DNA of 64,000 bases from Microcoleus sp. CAWBG506 (GTDB lineage Bacteria; Cyanobacteriota; Cyanobacteriia; Cyanobacteriales; Microcoleaceae), in contig JAHREW010000007.1 in the NCBI GenBank assembly GCA_020883125.1, positions 1 through 64,000 on the forward strand, written 5' to 3'. The translations under genes and the position numbers were made by a program. Of this stretch, positions 26,188 to 34,730 are shown piece by piece. How positions within the stretch are numbered: the stretch's first letter is position 1; the number at the start of each line of letters is the position of its first letter. A model generated the notes under the pieces. It ran no database searches. It was not told the origin of the DNA and was given only the letters and a program-made list of their open reading frames with translations.

Positions 26188-26244
26188 TTTAATAATGGGA
26201 ATATGAGCATTTCTAAAAAAAATGCACATATTTCCATTATTAAA
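26188..26244. repeat. Long imperfect hairpin (24-bp arms)
   Basis: TTTAATAATGGGAATATGAGC... (26188-26211) and its near-complement (26221-26244) form a 24-bp AT-rich stem with two mismatches and a 9-nt loop, in the 470-bp region between the TPR gene and the ABC gene. It could be a small palindromic element or an upstream regulatory structure of the TPR gene. I see no gene in this region. Confidence 0.65.
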
Positions 26245-26418
26245 ATATACCATAAAGCAATTTGAAAATCAAGCGCCCAAGTTCAAAAAAAAAGGCCGAT
26301 TTTTGTAAAGATTTATGTAAAATTTAGGTAAAATCATGGTGGGCGATCGGCACAAGCCAGAAAAAGCCCTAATTATTAATAGCACAACCAAGAAGTTAAC
26401 GAAAGAGCGAACAAATAT

Positions 26419-26530
26419 TTTCTTCCTTCTTCCCTCTTCCCTCTTCCTTCTTCCCTCTTCCCTCTTTCCTCTTCCCTCTTTCCTCTTCCCTCTTCCCTCT
26501 TCCTTCTTCCTTCTTCCTTCTTCCTTCTCC
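26419..26530. repeat. Polypyrimidine tract (TTCCTTC/TTCCCTC)n
   Basis: About 112 bp made only of C and T apart from nothing else, in 7-bp TTCTTCC/CTCTTCC steps, ending two bases before the ATG of the ABC gene. The same kind of tract lies at 45742-45771 and 45840-45872, also right before a start codon. It leaves the ABC gene with no Shine-Dalgarno purines. Confidence 0.95.
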
Positions 26531-26532
26531 CC

Positions 26533-27204
26533 ATGCTATATCTAAAAAACCTAGTCTATCATCCTACAGCCTGTCCGAATCCTATTCTCAAAAACATCAA
26601 TTTAGAACTGCCATCCCAGCAAATGGGGCTGATAGTCGGCCGCAGCGGTTCAGGCAAAAGTACCTTCTTAGAAATATTAGCAGGTTTAGCAGAAAAAACT
26701 AGCGGTGACATCCGCTGGCGCGAACAAGAATTAACTCCCGAACACTTGCAACAGTTAGGAGGTTTAGTATTTCAATTTCCCGAAAGACATTTTTGCGGAG
26801 GCACAATTTTAGAAGAATTGCGCTTGGGACACCCGGAATTGGGACAAGAACAAATTAATAAAGCCATGGGTGAAGTGGGACTCGGAAATTTACCACTGAG
26901 CACTTCTCCCCATGCTTTGAGTGGAGGACAACAGCGACGGGTGGCGCTGGCGGTACAGCTAATTCGCCAGCCGCATTTGCTGCTTTTGGACGAACCGACG
27001 GCGGGTTTGGATTGGTCGATGCGCCGGCAATTGGTAAGCTTATTGAGTAAGTTAAAAAGTCACTGGACTCTGTTGATTGTCACTCACGATGCTAGCGATT
27101 TATTGACTGTTGCCGATAAATTTTGGACTTTAGATCGCGGGGATTTGCAGGAAGTCGATCGGGCGAAATTAGAAGCTAAGGAAACGAGTTTTGTTAGTCA
27201 TTAG
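26533..27204 (+). CDS. ABC transporter ATP-binding protein (CbiO/ECF or plastid ABCI11-like)
   Basis: A 223-residue single ABC ATPase. Walker A GRSGSGKST (about 36-44), Q-loop FQFPERHF, signature LSGGQQRR (about 135-142), Walker B LLLLDEPTAG and H-loop THD are all intact. The FPERHF Q-loop neighbourhood is typical of cobalt/ECF-type ATPases and the plant plastid homologue. No permease is adjacent, so its partner is encoded elsewhere. The ATG comes straight after a C/T tract, with no ribosome site; an unusual 5' region. Its stop codon forms part of the palindromic element at 27203-27271. Confidence 0.9.
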   Translation: MLYLKNLVYHPTACPNPILKNINLELPSQQMGLIVGRSGSGKSTFLEILAGLAEKTSGDIRWREQELTPEHLQQLGGLVFQFPERHFCGGTILEELRLGHPELGQEQINKAMGEVGLGNLPLSTSPHALSGGQQRRVALAVQLIRQPHLLLLDEPTAGLDWSMRRQLVSLLSKLKSHWTLLIVTHDASDLLTVADKFWTLDRGDLQEVDRAKLEAKETSFVSH

Positions 27205-27271
27205 ACATCTCCCAAAAAGCCTATCTTGAACAGGCATCCAGCCTGTTCCACAAGAATTATGAGAGATGTCT
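27203..27271. repeat. 69-bp palindromic insertion flanked by 9-bp direct repeats
   Basis: AGACATCTC (27203-27211) pairs with GAGATGTCT (27263-27271), and inside it TCTTGAACAGGC pairs with GCCTGTTCCACAAGA, giving a nested cruciform. TTAGTCATT lies on both sides (27194-27202 and 27273-27281), as a target duplication would. The left copy contains the TAG stop of the ABC gene. Confidence 0.7.
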
Positions 27272-27317
27272 ATTAGTCATTGGTTTAGAGTATGTCAATA
27301 AAAAGTGGAAATAGAAG

Positions 27318-28061
27318 ATGAATCAGATTATAATGCCTGTACTACCGCAGATGAATGAGTTGTGGCAGGAATCCCTTAATTGGGTACCAAATGAGTCACA
27401 ACAGCAACATTTTCAGCGACTATACGAGTTGATTGTCGAGGGCAATCGCTCCTTGAATTTAACTCGAATTACTGAGCCGATCGAGTTTTGGGAAAAACAT
27501 TTGTGGGATTCTCTGCGGGGAATTGCGAGGCTGCTACCAGCTAATGACAATTCTGGCGAAAATCGCGAATCTCCAGCACCTGCGGTGCTAAAAGCGATTG
27601 ATATTGGCACTGGTGGAGGTTTTCCGGGGTTGCCTGTGGCGATCGCACTTCCCAATTTATCAGTTACTTTGCTTGATTCTACCCGGAAAAAAATTGATTT
27701 TCTGGAAACAGTTTTACCATCATTACCAATAAAAAATGCTGCGACTTTGCTCGGTAGATCCGATGAAATTTGGCGGCAACCACCTCACAAAGCAGCTTAC
27801 AATCTGGCGTTTCTGCGAGCAGTGGGAGCCGCCTCTGTTTGTGGTAAATATGCCCTGCCTTTCCTGAAAAATGGCGGTTTAGCTGTGCTTTATCGAGGTA
27901 ATTGGACGGCGGAGGAAGAGACAGAGTTGCAAAGTGCGATCGAACCTTTGGGTGGCACAGTTGAGTCAGTCGAAGCATTCACAACTCCCGTGAGTCATAG
28001 TGTGCGACACTGCGTTTACTTGCGGAAAGTTGTACAGCAGTTTGAGCGTCCTGTTCGCTAA
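27318..28061 (+). CDS. rsmG: 16S rRNA (guanine(527)-N7)-methyltransferase RsmG
   Basis: A 247-residue GidB/RsmG enzyme that methylates N7 of G527 in 16S rRNA using SAM. The SAM-binding DIGTGGGFPGLPVAIALP (about 95-112) and the following DSTRKKIDFLE are diagnostic; LNLTRITEPIEFWEKHLWDSL (about 48-68) is the conserved RsmG front. ATG 27318 and the in-frame ATG at 27333 are both possible. Upstream is the ABC gene, separated by a palindromic element; downstream is a hairpin repeat. Confidence 0.96.
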   Translation: MNQIIMPVLPQMNELWQESLNWVPNESQQQHFQRLYELIVEGNRSLNLTRITEPIEFWEKHLWDSLRGIARLLPANDNSGENRESPAPAVLKAIDIGTGGGFPGLPVAIALPNLSVTLLDSTRKKIDFLETVLPSLPIKNAATLLGRSDEIWRQPPHKAAYNLAFLRAVGAASVCGKYALPFLKNGGLAVLYRGNWTAEEETELQSAIEPLGGTVESVEAFTTPVSHSVRHCVYLRKVVQQFERPVR

Positions 28062-28068
28062 CTTGTAG

Positions 28069-28121
28069 GGACACGGCACTGCCGTGTCCTGTATTTGATC
28101 TGCCGTGTCCTGTATTTGATC
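28069..28121. repeat. Hairpin plus perfect 21-bp tandem duplication
   Basis: GGACACGGCA-C-TGCCGTGTCC (28069-28089) is a strong 10-bp stem just after rsmG. The 21 bp from 28080 to 28100 (beginning TGCCGTGTCC) are repeated exactly at 28101-28121. It lies between the convergent rsmG and superoxide dismutase genes and could terminate either. Confidence 0.85.
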
Positions 28122-28131
28122 AAATTGAAAA

Positions 28132-28884
28132 CTATATCGCCTTTTCGTAACGCTTGTTAATCTCTGTCCAATTAACAACATTCCACCAAGCTTTTAAGTA
28201 GTCGGCGCGCAAGTTTTGATATTTGAGATAATAAGCGTGTTCCCAAACATCATTACCCATAATTGGATAATTTCCCTCCATTAAAGGAGAGTCTTGATTC
28301 GGAGTAGTTGCAATCTCAAGTTTGCCGGCTTTTGTGCGGACTAACCACACCCAACCACTACCAAAACGCTTTGTACCTGCCTCATTAAATTTTGCTTTGA
28401 AAGCATCAACGCTACCGAAGCTTTCGTTAATTGCTTTGGCAATGGAACCTGTGGGTTCACCACCACCTTTGGGACTCATGATTTCCCAAAACATACTATG
28501 ATTTACGTGTCCGCCGCCATTGTTACGAACTGTCATGCGAATATCTTCCGGCACTTTACTCAAATCTCGCAGCATATCTTCTGCACTCATATTTTTGAGT
28601 TGCGGATATTTGCTAACAGCATCGTTGAGGTTTTTAACGTAAGCTGCGTGATGTTTATCGTGATGGAATTGCATTGTCCGCCCATCGATGTGCGGTTCTA
28701 AGGCATTGTATTCGTAGGGCAGAGGTGGCAGTGTAAAAGGCCCCGGAGTTTGAGCTATCTTGGTTGCTTCGGCAATTGGACTTGCTTGCGCTACATTATT
28801 TCCTGACGCTTGGCAAGCACCTGCGGTAATAGCTCCGACGCTGGCACTTAGTAAATACAAGAAATTCCGACGTTTCAGAGTCAT
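28132..28884 (-). CDS. sodA: Manganese superoxide dismutase, exported (Tat/lipoprotein-like N-terminus)
   Basis: Converts superoxide to oxygen and peroxide. The core from about residue 48 ([18 protein letters not shown]) carries the metal ligands H in [13 protein letters not shown] in [12 protein letters not shown], and D and H in [24 protein letters not shown] favours manganese over iron. The N-terminus [22 protein letters not shown] combines twin arginine, a hydrophobic stretch and a lipobox-like AGAC. This suggests export by Tat and possibly lipid attachment, in keeping with the membrane-bound MnSOD of filamentous cyanobacteria. 250 residues, full length. Monocistronic. Confidence 0.93.
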   Translation of the reverse strand: MTLKRRNFLYLLSASVGAITAGACQASGNNVAQASPIAEATKIAQTPGPFTLPPLPYEYNALEPHIDGRTMQFHHDKHHAAYVKNLNDAVSKYPQLKNMSAEDMLRDLSKVPEDIRMTVRNNGGGHVNHSMFWEIMSPKGGGEPTGSIAKAINESFGSVDAFKAKFNEAGTKRFGSGWVWLVRTKAGKLEIATTPNQDSPLMEGNYPIMGNDVWEHAYYLKYQNLRADYLKAWWNVVNWTEINKRYEKAI

Positions 28885-28995
28885 ATACAGTACCTAAGTG
28901 AATTATTAACTGTTTAAACCATATTACACTATCCGCCAATTCCCTACTTATTCAATAAGTAAGGAATCTCCAAAATAGCCTTGTTTTTGATATTA

Positions 28996-30177
28996 TTATT
29001 TGGATAAGCGCTGAACAGATTCACCTCCAAAAAGTTCATCGGCTGCTTTGAGAATACCGGGAATTTTAGCAGCGTGGGGACTGTGAGCGAGACAGCGACG
29101 CAAGTCTAATTCATCGAGGCGATCGGCTTTTTGACCTGGGAACCAGTGGCTGGCGTTACCAAGCAGATTGTACCGCATTTTGCAATACTCTATAGTATTA
29201 TAAGCCTGCGCTAAATTCCACAGCCACAAAATCACATAAATGTTAATATTTCCCGGAGTATTTTCTATGGTTGGTAAACCGACGTGCCAAGTTTTAAACC
29301 AATCTTCTCCTAATTGATTAATTGCTGCGGTTTCCAATCTTGCTAATATTGGTGGCAAAAGTCCATCGGCTTTATCTAACAATTGTACAGCTTTGAGATG
29401 TTCGTTAAAATCTTCAGGTTTTGCTGCACCCAAACTCAAAGTGTGTACTTGCGGATGGGACAAACAAAATAAGTCGTTAAACACCATCGGACTCAGAGGA
29501 TAGCACAAGTCGATCAATTTTTGTGGCGGGTTGTAAAGTTGACCGCCTTTATCGGAAGGACTAATGATAAAAACGCCCATGTCGTGAAGTTTAGCAGATT
29601 CAATGGCTGGCCAGTTAATTTGATTAATGTAGTACCAGTGCAGGTTAATATAATCGAATTGATTGGTTTCAATTGTTTTGACAATCACATCCGTCGGGCC
29701 GTGAGTTGAAAAACCGATAAACCGCACTTTTCCCTCTGCTTGCAATTTTCTAGCCACATCCATGCAGCCACCTGGACGAATGGAATCTTCTAGTAATTCC
29801 CAGGTATTAATGCCATGTATGGATAGTAAATCGACGTATTTTAGTTGTAAATAAGCTAAGGATGTCTCAAATTCTTCGCGGAATTTATGCGCGTTAGGTT
29901 GGACAGTAACTTTTGTTTGAACGATTAGTTTTTCACGGGGCAACTTCGGTAATATTAATCCTAATTGCATTTCAGAAGTGCCGTAACCGCGAGCAGTTTA
30001 TATGTGATTGATGCCACATTCTACAGAGTAGCGAATCGTTTTTTCGAGATTTTCTTGATTGTCAAGAGGAATTTCATTTAGTGGTATGTCTTGCCATTTG
30101 TAGTGATATCTCATGCCACCGCAGGAAAAGACTGGCATGGATAATTCTGTGCGTCCGAATCTGCGATATTGCATCAT
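28996..30177 (-). pseudogene. Aldo/keto reductase interrupted by a nonsense codon
   Basis: Reading from ATG 30177 (MMQYRRFGRTELSMPVF) the frame runs through GGMRYHYKWQD to GINHI and meets TAA at 29998-30000. It then continues in the same frame with TARGYGTSEMQLGLILP to the normal end at 28996. Homologues have Glu at that spot (GINHIETARGYGTSE, from memory), so one G-to-T change (GAA to TAA) explains it. The part after the stop keeps an internal ATG (29970) and 324 codons with all later motifs (HWYYINQ, FSTHGPTD). A protein from that ATG would lack the first strand and the catalytic Tyr region. Recent pseudogene, or sequencing error. Confidence 0.85.
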
Positions 30178-30279
30178 AAGTATAAGTAAGAAGTCGTCAA
30201 CATCATTTCTTTATAGCAATATAAAATTAAAATTTGGCTATTTTTGATTGCGGTAAATTACATTTTATGTCATTTTAAA

Positions 30280-30300
30280 GAACAGGCAAAATGCCTGTTC
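30280..30300 (-). terminator. Hairpin downstream of rpiA
   Basis: GAACAGGCA and TGCCTGTTC pair around a 3-nt loop, 31 bp past the rpiA stop codon. The same GAACAGGC/GCCTGTTC stem occurs in the element at 27203-27271, so it may be a dispersed repeat that serves as a 3' stem. Confidence 0.55.
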
Positions 30301-30331
30301 TACCAAGAGTCTATGATTGCCAGTGGGTAAG

Positions 30332-31060
30332 TTATGATTGCTTGAAAATCTCGCGGACTACAGGTTTGCCATCTTTAATTTCACCAACCAAAACTAAATC
30401 CGTGCAGTTAACAAACAAGCCATTTTCCAACACGCCGGGAATGTTATTTAAAGTTTTTTCAAGTTCGACTGGGTGATCTAGGTTGTCGAATTGGACATCA
30501 ATTACCATGTTACCTTGGTCGGTAATTACTGGCCCTGCTTTTCTGATTCCCATGCGGAGTTCTGGTTTTCCTCCCAGTTTTTCAATGGCGCGGGTGACAG
30601 GGGCGATCGCCATCGGTATCACTTCGATTGGGACTCGAAAAGTCGAACCCAATTTATCTACCATTTTAGAACTGTCAACTACTACAATAAACTGAGCTGC
30701 GAGGCAATCGACAACTTTTTCGCGAGTGTGGGCTGCGCCACCACCTTTAATTAAGTTTAGCTGCGGATCGACTTCATCCGCACCGTCAATCGCCACATCT
30801 ATTCTGTCAATTTCATCCAGGGTTGTCAGCGGGACTCCGTATTGTTTGGCTAACACTTCTGATTGAAAAGATGTTGGCACTCCTTTGATATCTTTGAGTT
30901 GACCTGATTTGATGCGATCGCCCAAGGCCTGAATAGTATAAGCTGTAGTTGACCCCGTGCCCAGTCCCACAATCATTCCTGACTGTACGCGATCGGCGGC
31001 AGCAAACCCTACTTGCTGTTTCATCAATTTTACGGGGTCTTGTTCTGTGGTCATGTTCAA
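30332..31060 (-). CDS. rpiA: Ribose-5-phosphate isomerase A
   Basis: Interconverts ribose 5-phosphate and ribulose 5-phosphate in the Calvin cycle and pentose phosphate pathway. [13 protein letters not shown] (about 30-42) is the phosphate loop, [24 protein letters not shown] (about 92-115) holds the catalytic Asp and Glu, and [12 protein letters not shown] is conserved. 242 residues. ATG 31060 and ATG 31054 are both possible starts. Monocistronic, followed by a hairpin. Confidence 0.97.
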   Translation of the reverse strand: MNMTTEQDPVKLMKQQVGFAAADRVQSGMIVGLGTGSTTAYTIQALGDRIKSGQLKDIKGVPTSFQSEVLAKQYGVPLTTLDEIDRIDVAIDGADEVDPQLNLIKGGGAAHTREKVVDCLAAQFIVVVDSSKMVDKLGSTFRVPIEVIPMAIAPVTRAIEKLGGKPELRMGIRKAGPVITDQGNMVIDVQFDNLDHPVELEKTLNNIPGVLENGLFVNCTDLVLVGEIKDGKPVVREIFKQS

Positions 31061-31097
31061 TAATCCTGAATAGTTTTAAAATTATAGCACTGATGGA

Positions 31098-31261
31098 TTT
31101 AATGAACCGCAGAGAGCGCAGAGAACCCAGAGAGGAAGAGGAAGAGATAAAACTACCAAATTATTTCAACTCGAACTGCGATAAGTTTTATATCATTTGG
31201 GAACCTATCTATTTATTCTCTATTTCTTCTCTGCGCCCTCTGCGGCCTCTGTGGTTTAATA
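31098..31261. repeat. Inverted pair of a GCAGAG-rich dispersed repeat
   Basis: TTTAATGAACCGCAGAGAGC... (31098-31146) and ...CTCTGCGGCCTCTGTGGTTTAATA (about 31217-31261) are imperfect inverted copies separated by 70 bp, filling the 330-bp gap between the divergent rpiA and TPR/OGT genes. A related CTCTGCGCCCTCTGCG segment lies inside the alpha-mannosidase gene near 42303-42330. I see no gene here; promoters of both neighbours must be nearby. Confidence 0.8.
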
Positions 31262-31388
31262 AAAAAAATCTAGTTCACAAATCGATGGATAATTGCCCTA
31301 TCCATGGTGTACTTGGTTGGTACGATCCCGATCGCGGGTAAAATGGCTGAATAGTATTATTATCAAAACTGTAACAGTGGTAGAACAA

Positions 31389-34300
31389 ATGATTGCGGAA
31401 TCGTTAGTGAACTTAGAAGCAGCTCAAAATTATTTCCAAAAGGCAAATCGGCTCAAAGACACAGGTAGGCTTGATGAGGCGATCGCCCATTATCATAAAT
31501 CTCTAGAGTTCAATGGGGAAGATGCAGAAGTTTACAAAACCTTGGCGGAAGTTTATGCTTTGCAAGGGGAATTTGAAAAGGCGATCGACTCCTGCCATCT
31601 CGCCGTTAAATTTAACCCTAGTTTTGCTCCCGCTTACTTGACAATGGGCAATGCTTTACATAGTCAAAATAAGCTGGAAATGGCAATTAAAGCTTATTTA
31701 CAAGCCTTAAAAATTCATCCACAATTTGCAGAAGCCAGCGCTAATTTGGGCAGTATGTATTACAAATTAGGACAATTATCTGAGGCAGAAAACTATTACA
31801 AAACAGCTATTGCTATTAATCCAAATTTGTGTTCAGTACGTTTAATGCTTGGTAGCGTTCTCCACTATCAAGGCAAGTTAGATGCAGCCATTGCTTGTTA
31901 TCAAAAAGTCCTGGAAAAGCAACCGGAAGATGCAAGCACAGCAGATAAAATATCCGATTTACTTAAACAAAAAGAGCAGGAAAATACCCCTAGCAATTTT
32001 TTGGAATTAGAACCTGAATCTGACCCAGAACAAGGGGTAACTGTCAACAAGGACGAAGGCTATGGTTTACAGCCTTCAAGTATCAATTTACCGCCTTCGG
32101 AAACCAATGATAATTTAAATAGTTCCTTCACAAATCCAGCGGAAGTTTCGGAACAAGTTTCTCAATTGAATGTTCCAAATAACGACGAAGTTGCTAGTTT
32201 TAAAGAAGTTGAACATTACAAAAATCTGGCAGAAGATTGTTTGGTAAAAGGTAAAGTTACTGAAGCGATCGCAGCTTGTCATTTGGCCATCAAAACTAGA
32301 CCAGATTACATTCATGCTTACGTCACTTTAGGGAATGCTTTGCAAGCTATAGGTAAACTTGAAGCAGCAATTCGCTCCTATTCTCACGCCTTAGAATTGC
32401 GACCAAATTTTGCTGAAGTCCGTGCTAATATCGGCAGTATGTATTTCAAAATGGATCGCTTGGAAGAGGCGATCGCCCATTACGAAGCAGCCATTGTCCT
32501 CAGTCCAAATTTAGCGGGAGCTCACTGGAATTTAGGTAAAGTATATCACAAATATGGCAACATCGAAGCCGCGATCGCCTGTTTTCAGAGAACATCCGAA
32601 CTTAATCCCCAGCTAGTCGGTGCAGACTTCCACTTTAACTTAGCTAACCGACTTTTCACTCAAGGCAAGCGCGATGAAGCTATTGAAAGCTACTTAAAGG
32701 CGATCGCCATTAAGCCAGATTGGGCAGAAGCCTATGCTAACATCGGCAGTGCGCGATCGCAACAAGGTAATCTCGATGCAGCCATCAGTTATTATCAAAA
32801 AGCTGTAGAATTAAAGCCTGAATTAGAAGTTTTGCACTCCAACCTTGCCAATTCATTTTTGCAGCAAGGAAAGTACGAATTAGCAGTTACCAGTTATCAA
32901 AATGCACTCAAAATAAAGCCAGACTGGGCAGATGTTCATGCTAATTTAGGCAACGCTTTATCTATGTTAGGCAAACTAGAAGAAGCCCAAGCCAGCTATC
33001 AAGAAGCCCTGGTATTCAAACCAAATTGGGCAGAAGTTTACTGTCGGATGGGACACATTCAAAAGCAGGATAAGCCCTTGGAGGCGATCGCCAATTTTGA
33101 AAAGGCGATCGAATTCAACCCCAAATTCAGCGAAGCCCACCAACAATTGTGCGACTTACTAAGCCATTCCACCAACCTAGCAGGAGCTCGCAGAGTCGCC
33201 GACAAATACTGCGAACACTGTGGCGAACAAGTACCAGTCATGTCAGCCACAGCCTACGTTTTCTCCTATCTGCAATCAGGGGTGAGTCAACAGGCAATTC
33301 AGAAACTAGAAGAAATCGAAGCACTCTCCTACGAAAAAATCGAAACCTTTACCAATATCGAACTAAAACTGCTCTACGAAATCTTCTTATTTGCAGTCTC
33401 TCACCTGCGAGATAATCGCGAGAAAAATGCCAGCTTTTACCGATTAGTTGCCAAGGAATACTACAAAAAAGTCCTTCCTCCACGGCAATCAATCGACAGA
33501 ATCAAACCAGTCAATTACCAAACAAACCAAAAACCTTTAAGAATCGGCTTCCTCTCAAAACACTTCCGTCGTCACTCCGTCGGCTGGTGCAGCGAAGCTT
33601 TAATTCGGGAATTAAGCCACATCACTCCCCACCTTCACCTCTACGTCACCGGCAAACTTAACAAAGATGAAGTAACCCAGCGATTTGAAGACATGGCGGG
33701 CAAATTTTATTGGCCCAAAAAGTATCCCAATGGTTTTGCAGATGGTGGTGAAATTCTCGCCGAAGTGCGGCAAGACGATTTGGATGTATTAATCGATTTA
33801 GACTCGATGACAGTACCAACAAATGTAGAAGTGTTGCACCAGTATCCCGCTGGCATATGTGTTTCTTGGCTAGGATTTGATGCGCCTTATATCTCAGACA
33901 ATCACTATTTTCTGTGTGACGAACACACTCACCCCGCCGGTGTTGAAAAACATTACTTAGAACAGTTAGTGAGATTGCCTAGTTGTTCCGTAGCAATTGG
34001 GGCATTAGAAAGCATTTCAGTGGATCGAGAAGCGATTAGAACTTCCCTCGGCATTGGGGTAGATCAAATGACTTATCTCTGCGTTGCGCCCGGAAGAAAA
34101 ACTAATCCTGAAATGGTGCGCGCTCAAGTTAAAATACTAAAAGAAGTTCCTGATAGTTTGCTAATCCGTAAAGGTCAAGGCGATCCAGAAGTCATTCACA
34201 GCACTTACCGCGAAGAATGCGCTCTTCAAGGAGTAGATTTTAGTCGGATTAAGTTTGTCGGGCAAACCAAGACGGAAGAAGAACACCGCGCCATTTATTA

Positions 34301-34643
34301 TGTGGCTGACGTGCTTTTAGATTCCTATCCTTATAATGGTGGCACTCATAATTTGGAGGCTTTGTGGGCCAATTTGCCAGTGGTAACTAGATCCGGCGAC
34401 CAATATCTTTCGCGGATGGGTTATGCTTTTCTCAAAAGTGCAAATCTTGATGTGGGTGCGGCTTGGAGTTGGGAAGAATACACGCAGTGGGGAGTTAAGT
34501 TTGGGCAAGATGCGAGTTTCCGAAATGCGGTGAAACAGCACTTGGTTAAATCTAAACAGCCAGAACATCTTGCACCTTTGTGGAATCCTCAAAAGTTGGC
34601 AAGGGAAATGTATGAAGTGTTTCAAAAACTGTTAGCTAAATAA
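31389..34643 (+). CDS. TPR protein with SPINDLY/O-GlcNAc-transferase-like domain (GT41)
   Basis: A 1084-residue soluble protein. Start at ATG 31389 (MIAESLVNLEAAQNYF); a GTG at 31377 is an alternative and the frame is open further up. Two arrays of 34-residue TPR units (about 8-200 and 275-600, for example AEAYANIGSARSQQGNLDAAISYYQKA) are joined by an acidic linker. From about 715 comes a GT41 domain: PLRIGFLSKHFRRHSVGWCSEAL, later PYNGGTHNLEALWANLPVVT, the UDP-sugar site of OGT-type transferases. It probably glycosylates Ser/Thr of proteins or O-fucosylates them; donor and target unknown. Ends against a convergent diguanylate cyclase with a shared hairpin. Confidence 0.9.
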   Translation: MIAESLVNLEAAQNYFQKANRLKDTGRLDEAIAHYHKSLEFNGEDAEVYKTLAEVYALQGEFEKAIDSCHLAVKFNPSFAPAYLTMGNALHSQNKLEMAIKAYLQALKIHPQFAEASANLGSMYYKLGQLSEAENYYKTAIAINPNLCSVRLMLGSVLHYQGKLDAAIACYQKVLEKQPEDASTADKISDLLKQKEQENTPSNFLELEPESDPEQGVTVNKDEGYGLQPSSINLPPSETNDNLNSSFTNPAEVSEQVSQLNVPNNDEVASFKEVEHYKNLAEDCLVKGKVTEAIAACHLAIKTRPDYIHAYVTLGNALQAIGKLEAAIRSYSHALELRPNFAEVRANIGSMYFKMDRLEEAIAHYEAAIVLSPNLAGAHWNLGKVYHKYGNIEAAIACFQRTSELNPQLVGADFHFNLANRLFTQGKRDEAIESYLKAIAIKPDWAEAYANIGSARSQQGNLDAAISYYQKAVELKPELEVLHSNLANSFLQQGKYELAVTSYQNALKIKPDWADVHANLGNALSMLGKLEEAQASYQEALVFKPNWAEVYCRMGHIQKQDKPLEAIANFEKAIEFNPKFSEAHQQLCDLLSHSTNLAGARRVADKYCEHCGEQVPVMSATAYVFSYLQSGVSQQAIQKLEEIEALSYEKIETFTNIELKLLYEIFLFAVSHLRDNREKNASFYRLVAKEYYKKVLPPRQSIDRIKPVNYQTNQKPLRIGFLSKHFRRHSVGWCSEALIRELSHITPHLHLYVTGKLNKDEVTQRFEDMAGKFYWPKKYPNGFADGGEILAEVRQDDLDVLIDLDSMTVPTNVEVLHQYPAGICVSWLGFDAPYISDNHYFLCDEHTHPAGVEKHYLEQLVRLPSCSVAIGALESISVDREAIRTSLGIGVDQMTYLCVAPGRKTNPEMVRAQVKILKEVPDSLLIRKGQGDPEVIHSTYREECALQGVDFSRIKFVGQTKTEEEHRAIYYVADVLLDSYPYNGGTHNLEALWANLPVVTRSGDQYLSRMGYAFLKSANLDVGAAWSWEEYTQWGVKFGQDASFRNAVKQHLVKSKQPEHLAPLWNPQKLAREMYEVFQKLLAK

Positions 34644-34650
34644 GTCATCC

Positions 34651-34719
34651 TTTGTAGTGATAACTTTAGTTTTCTCTGCAAGCTGTTAGCTAATCCAGGA
34701 CTAAAGTTATTACTACAAA
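34651..34719. terminator. Bidirectional terminator hairpin between convergent genes
   Basis: TTTGTAGTGATAACTTTAGT (34651-34670) pairs with 34700-34719 along 20 positions with one mismatch and a 29-nt loop. It lies exactly between the stops of the TPR/OGT gene (34643) and the diguanylate cyclase gene (34731), so it can serve both. Confidence 0.75.
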
Positions 34720-34730
34720 CCACTTATCGA

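Noticed and set aside
26336-26545. 69-codon frame FLLPSSLFLLPSS
   Set aside because: Translation of the C/T tract; ends inside the ABC gene in another frame.
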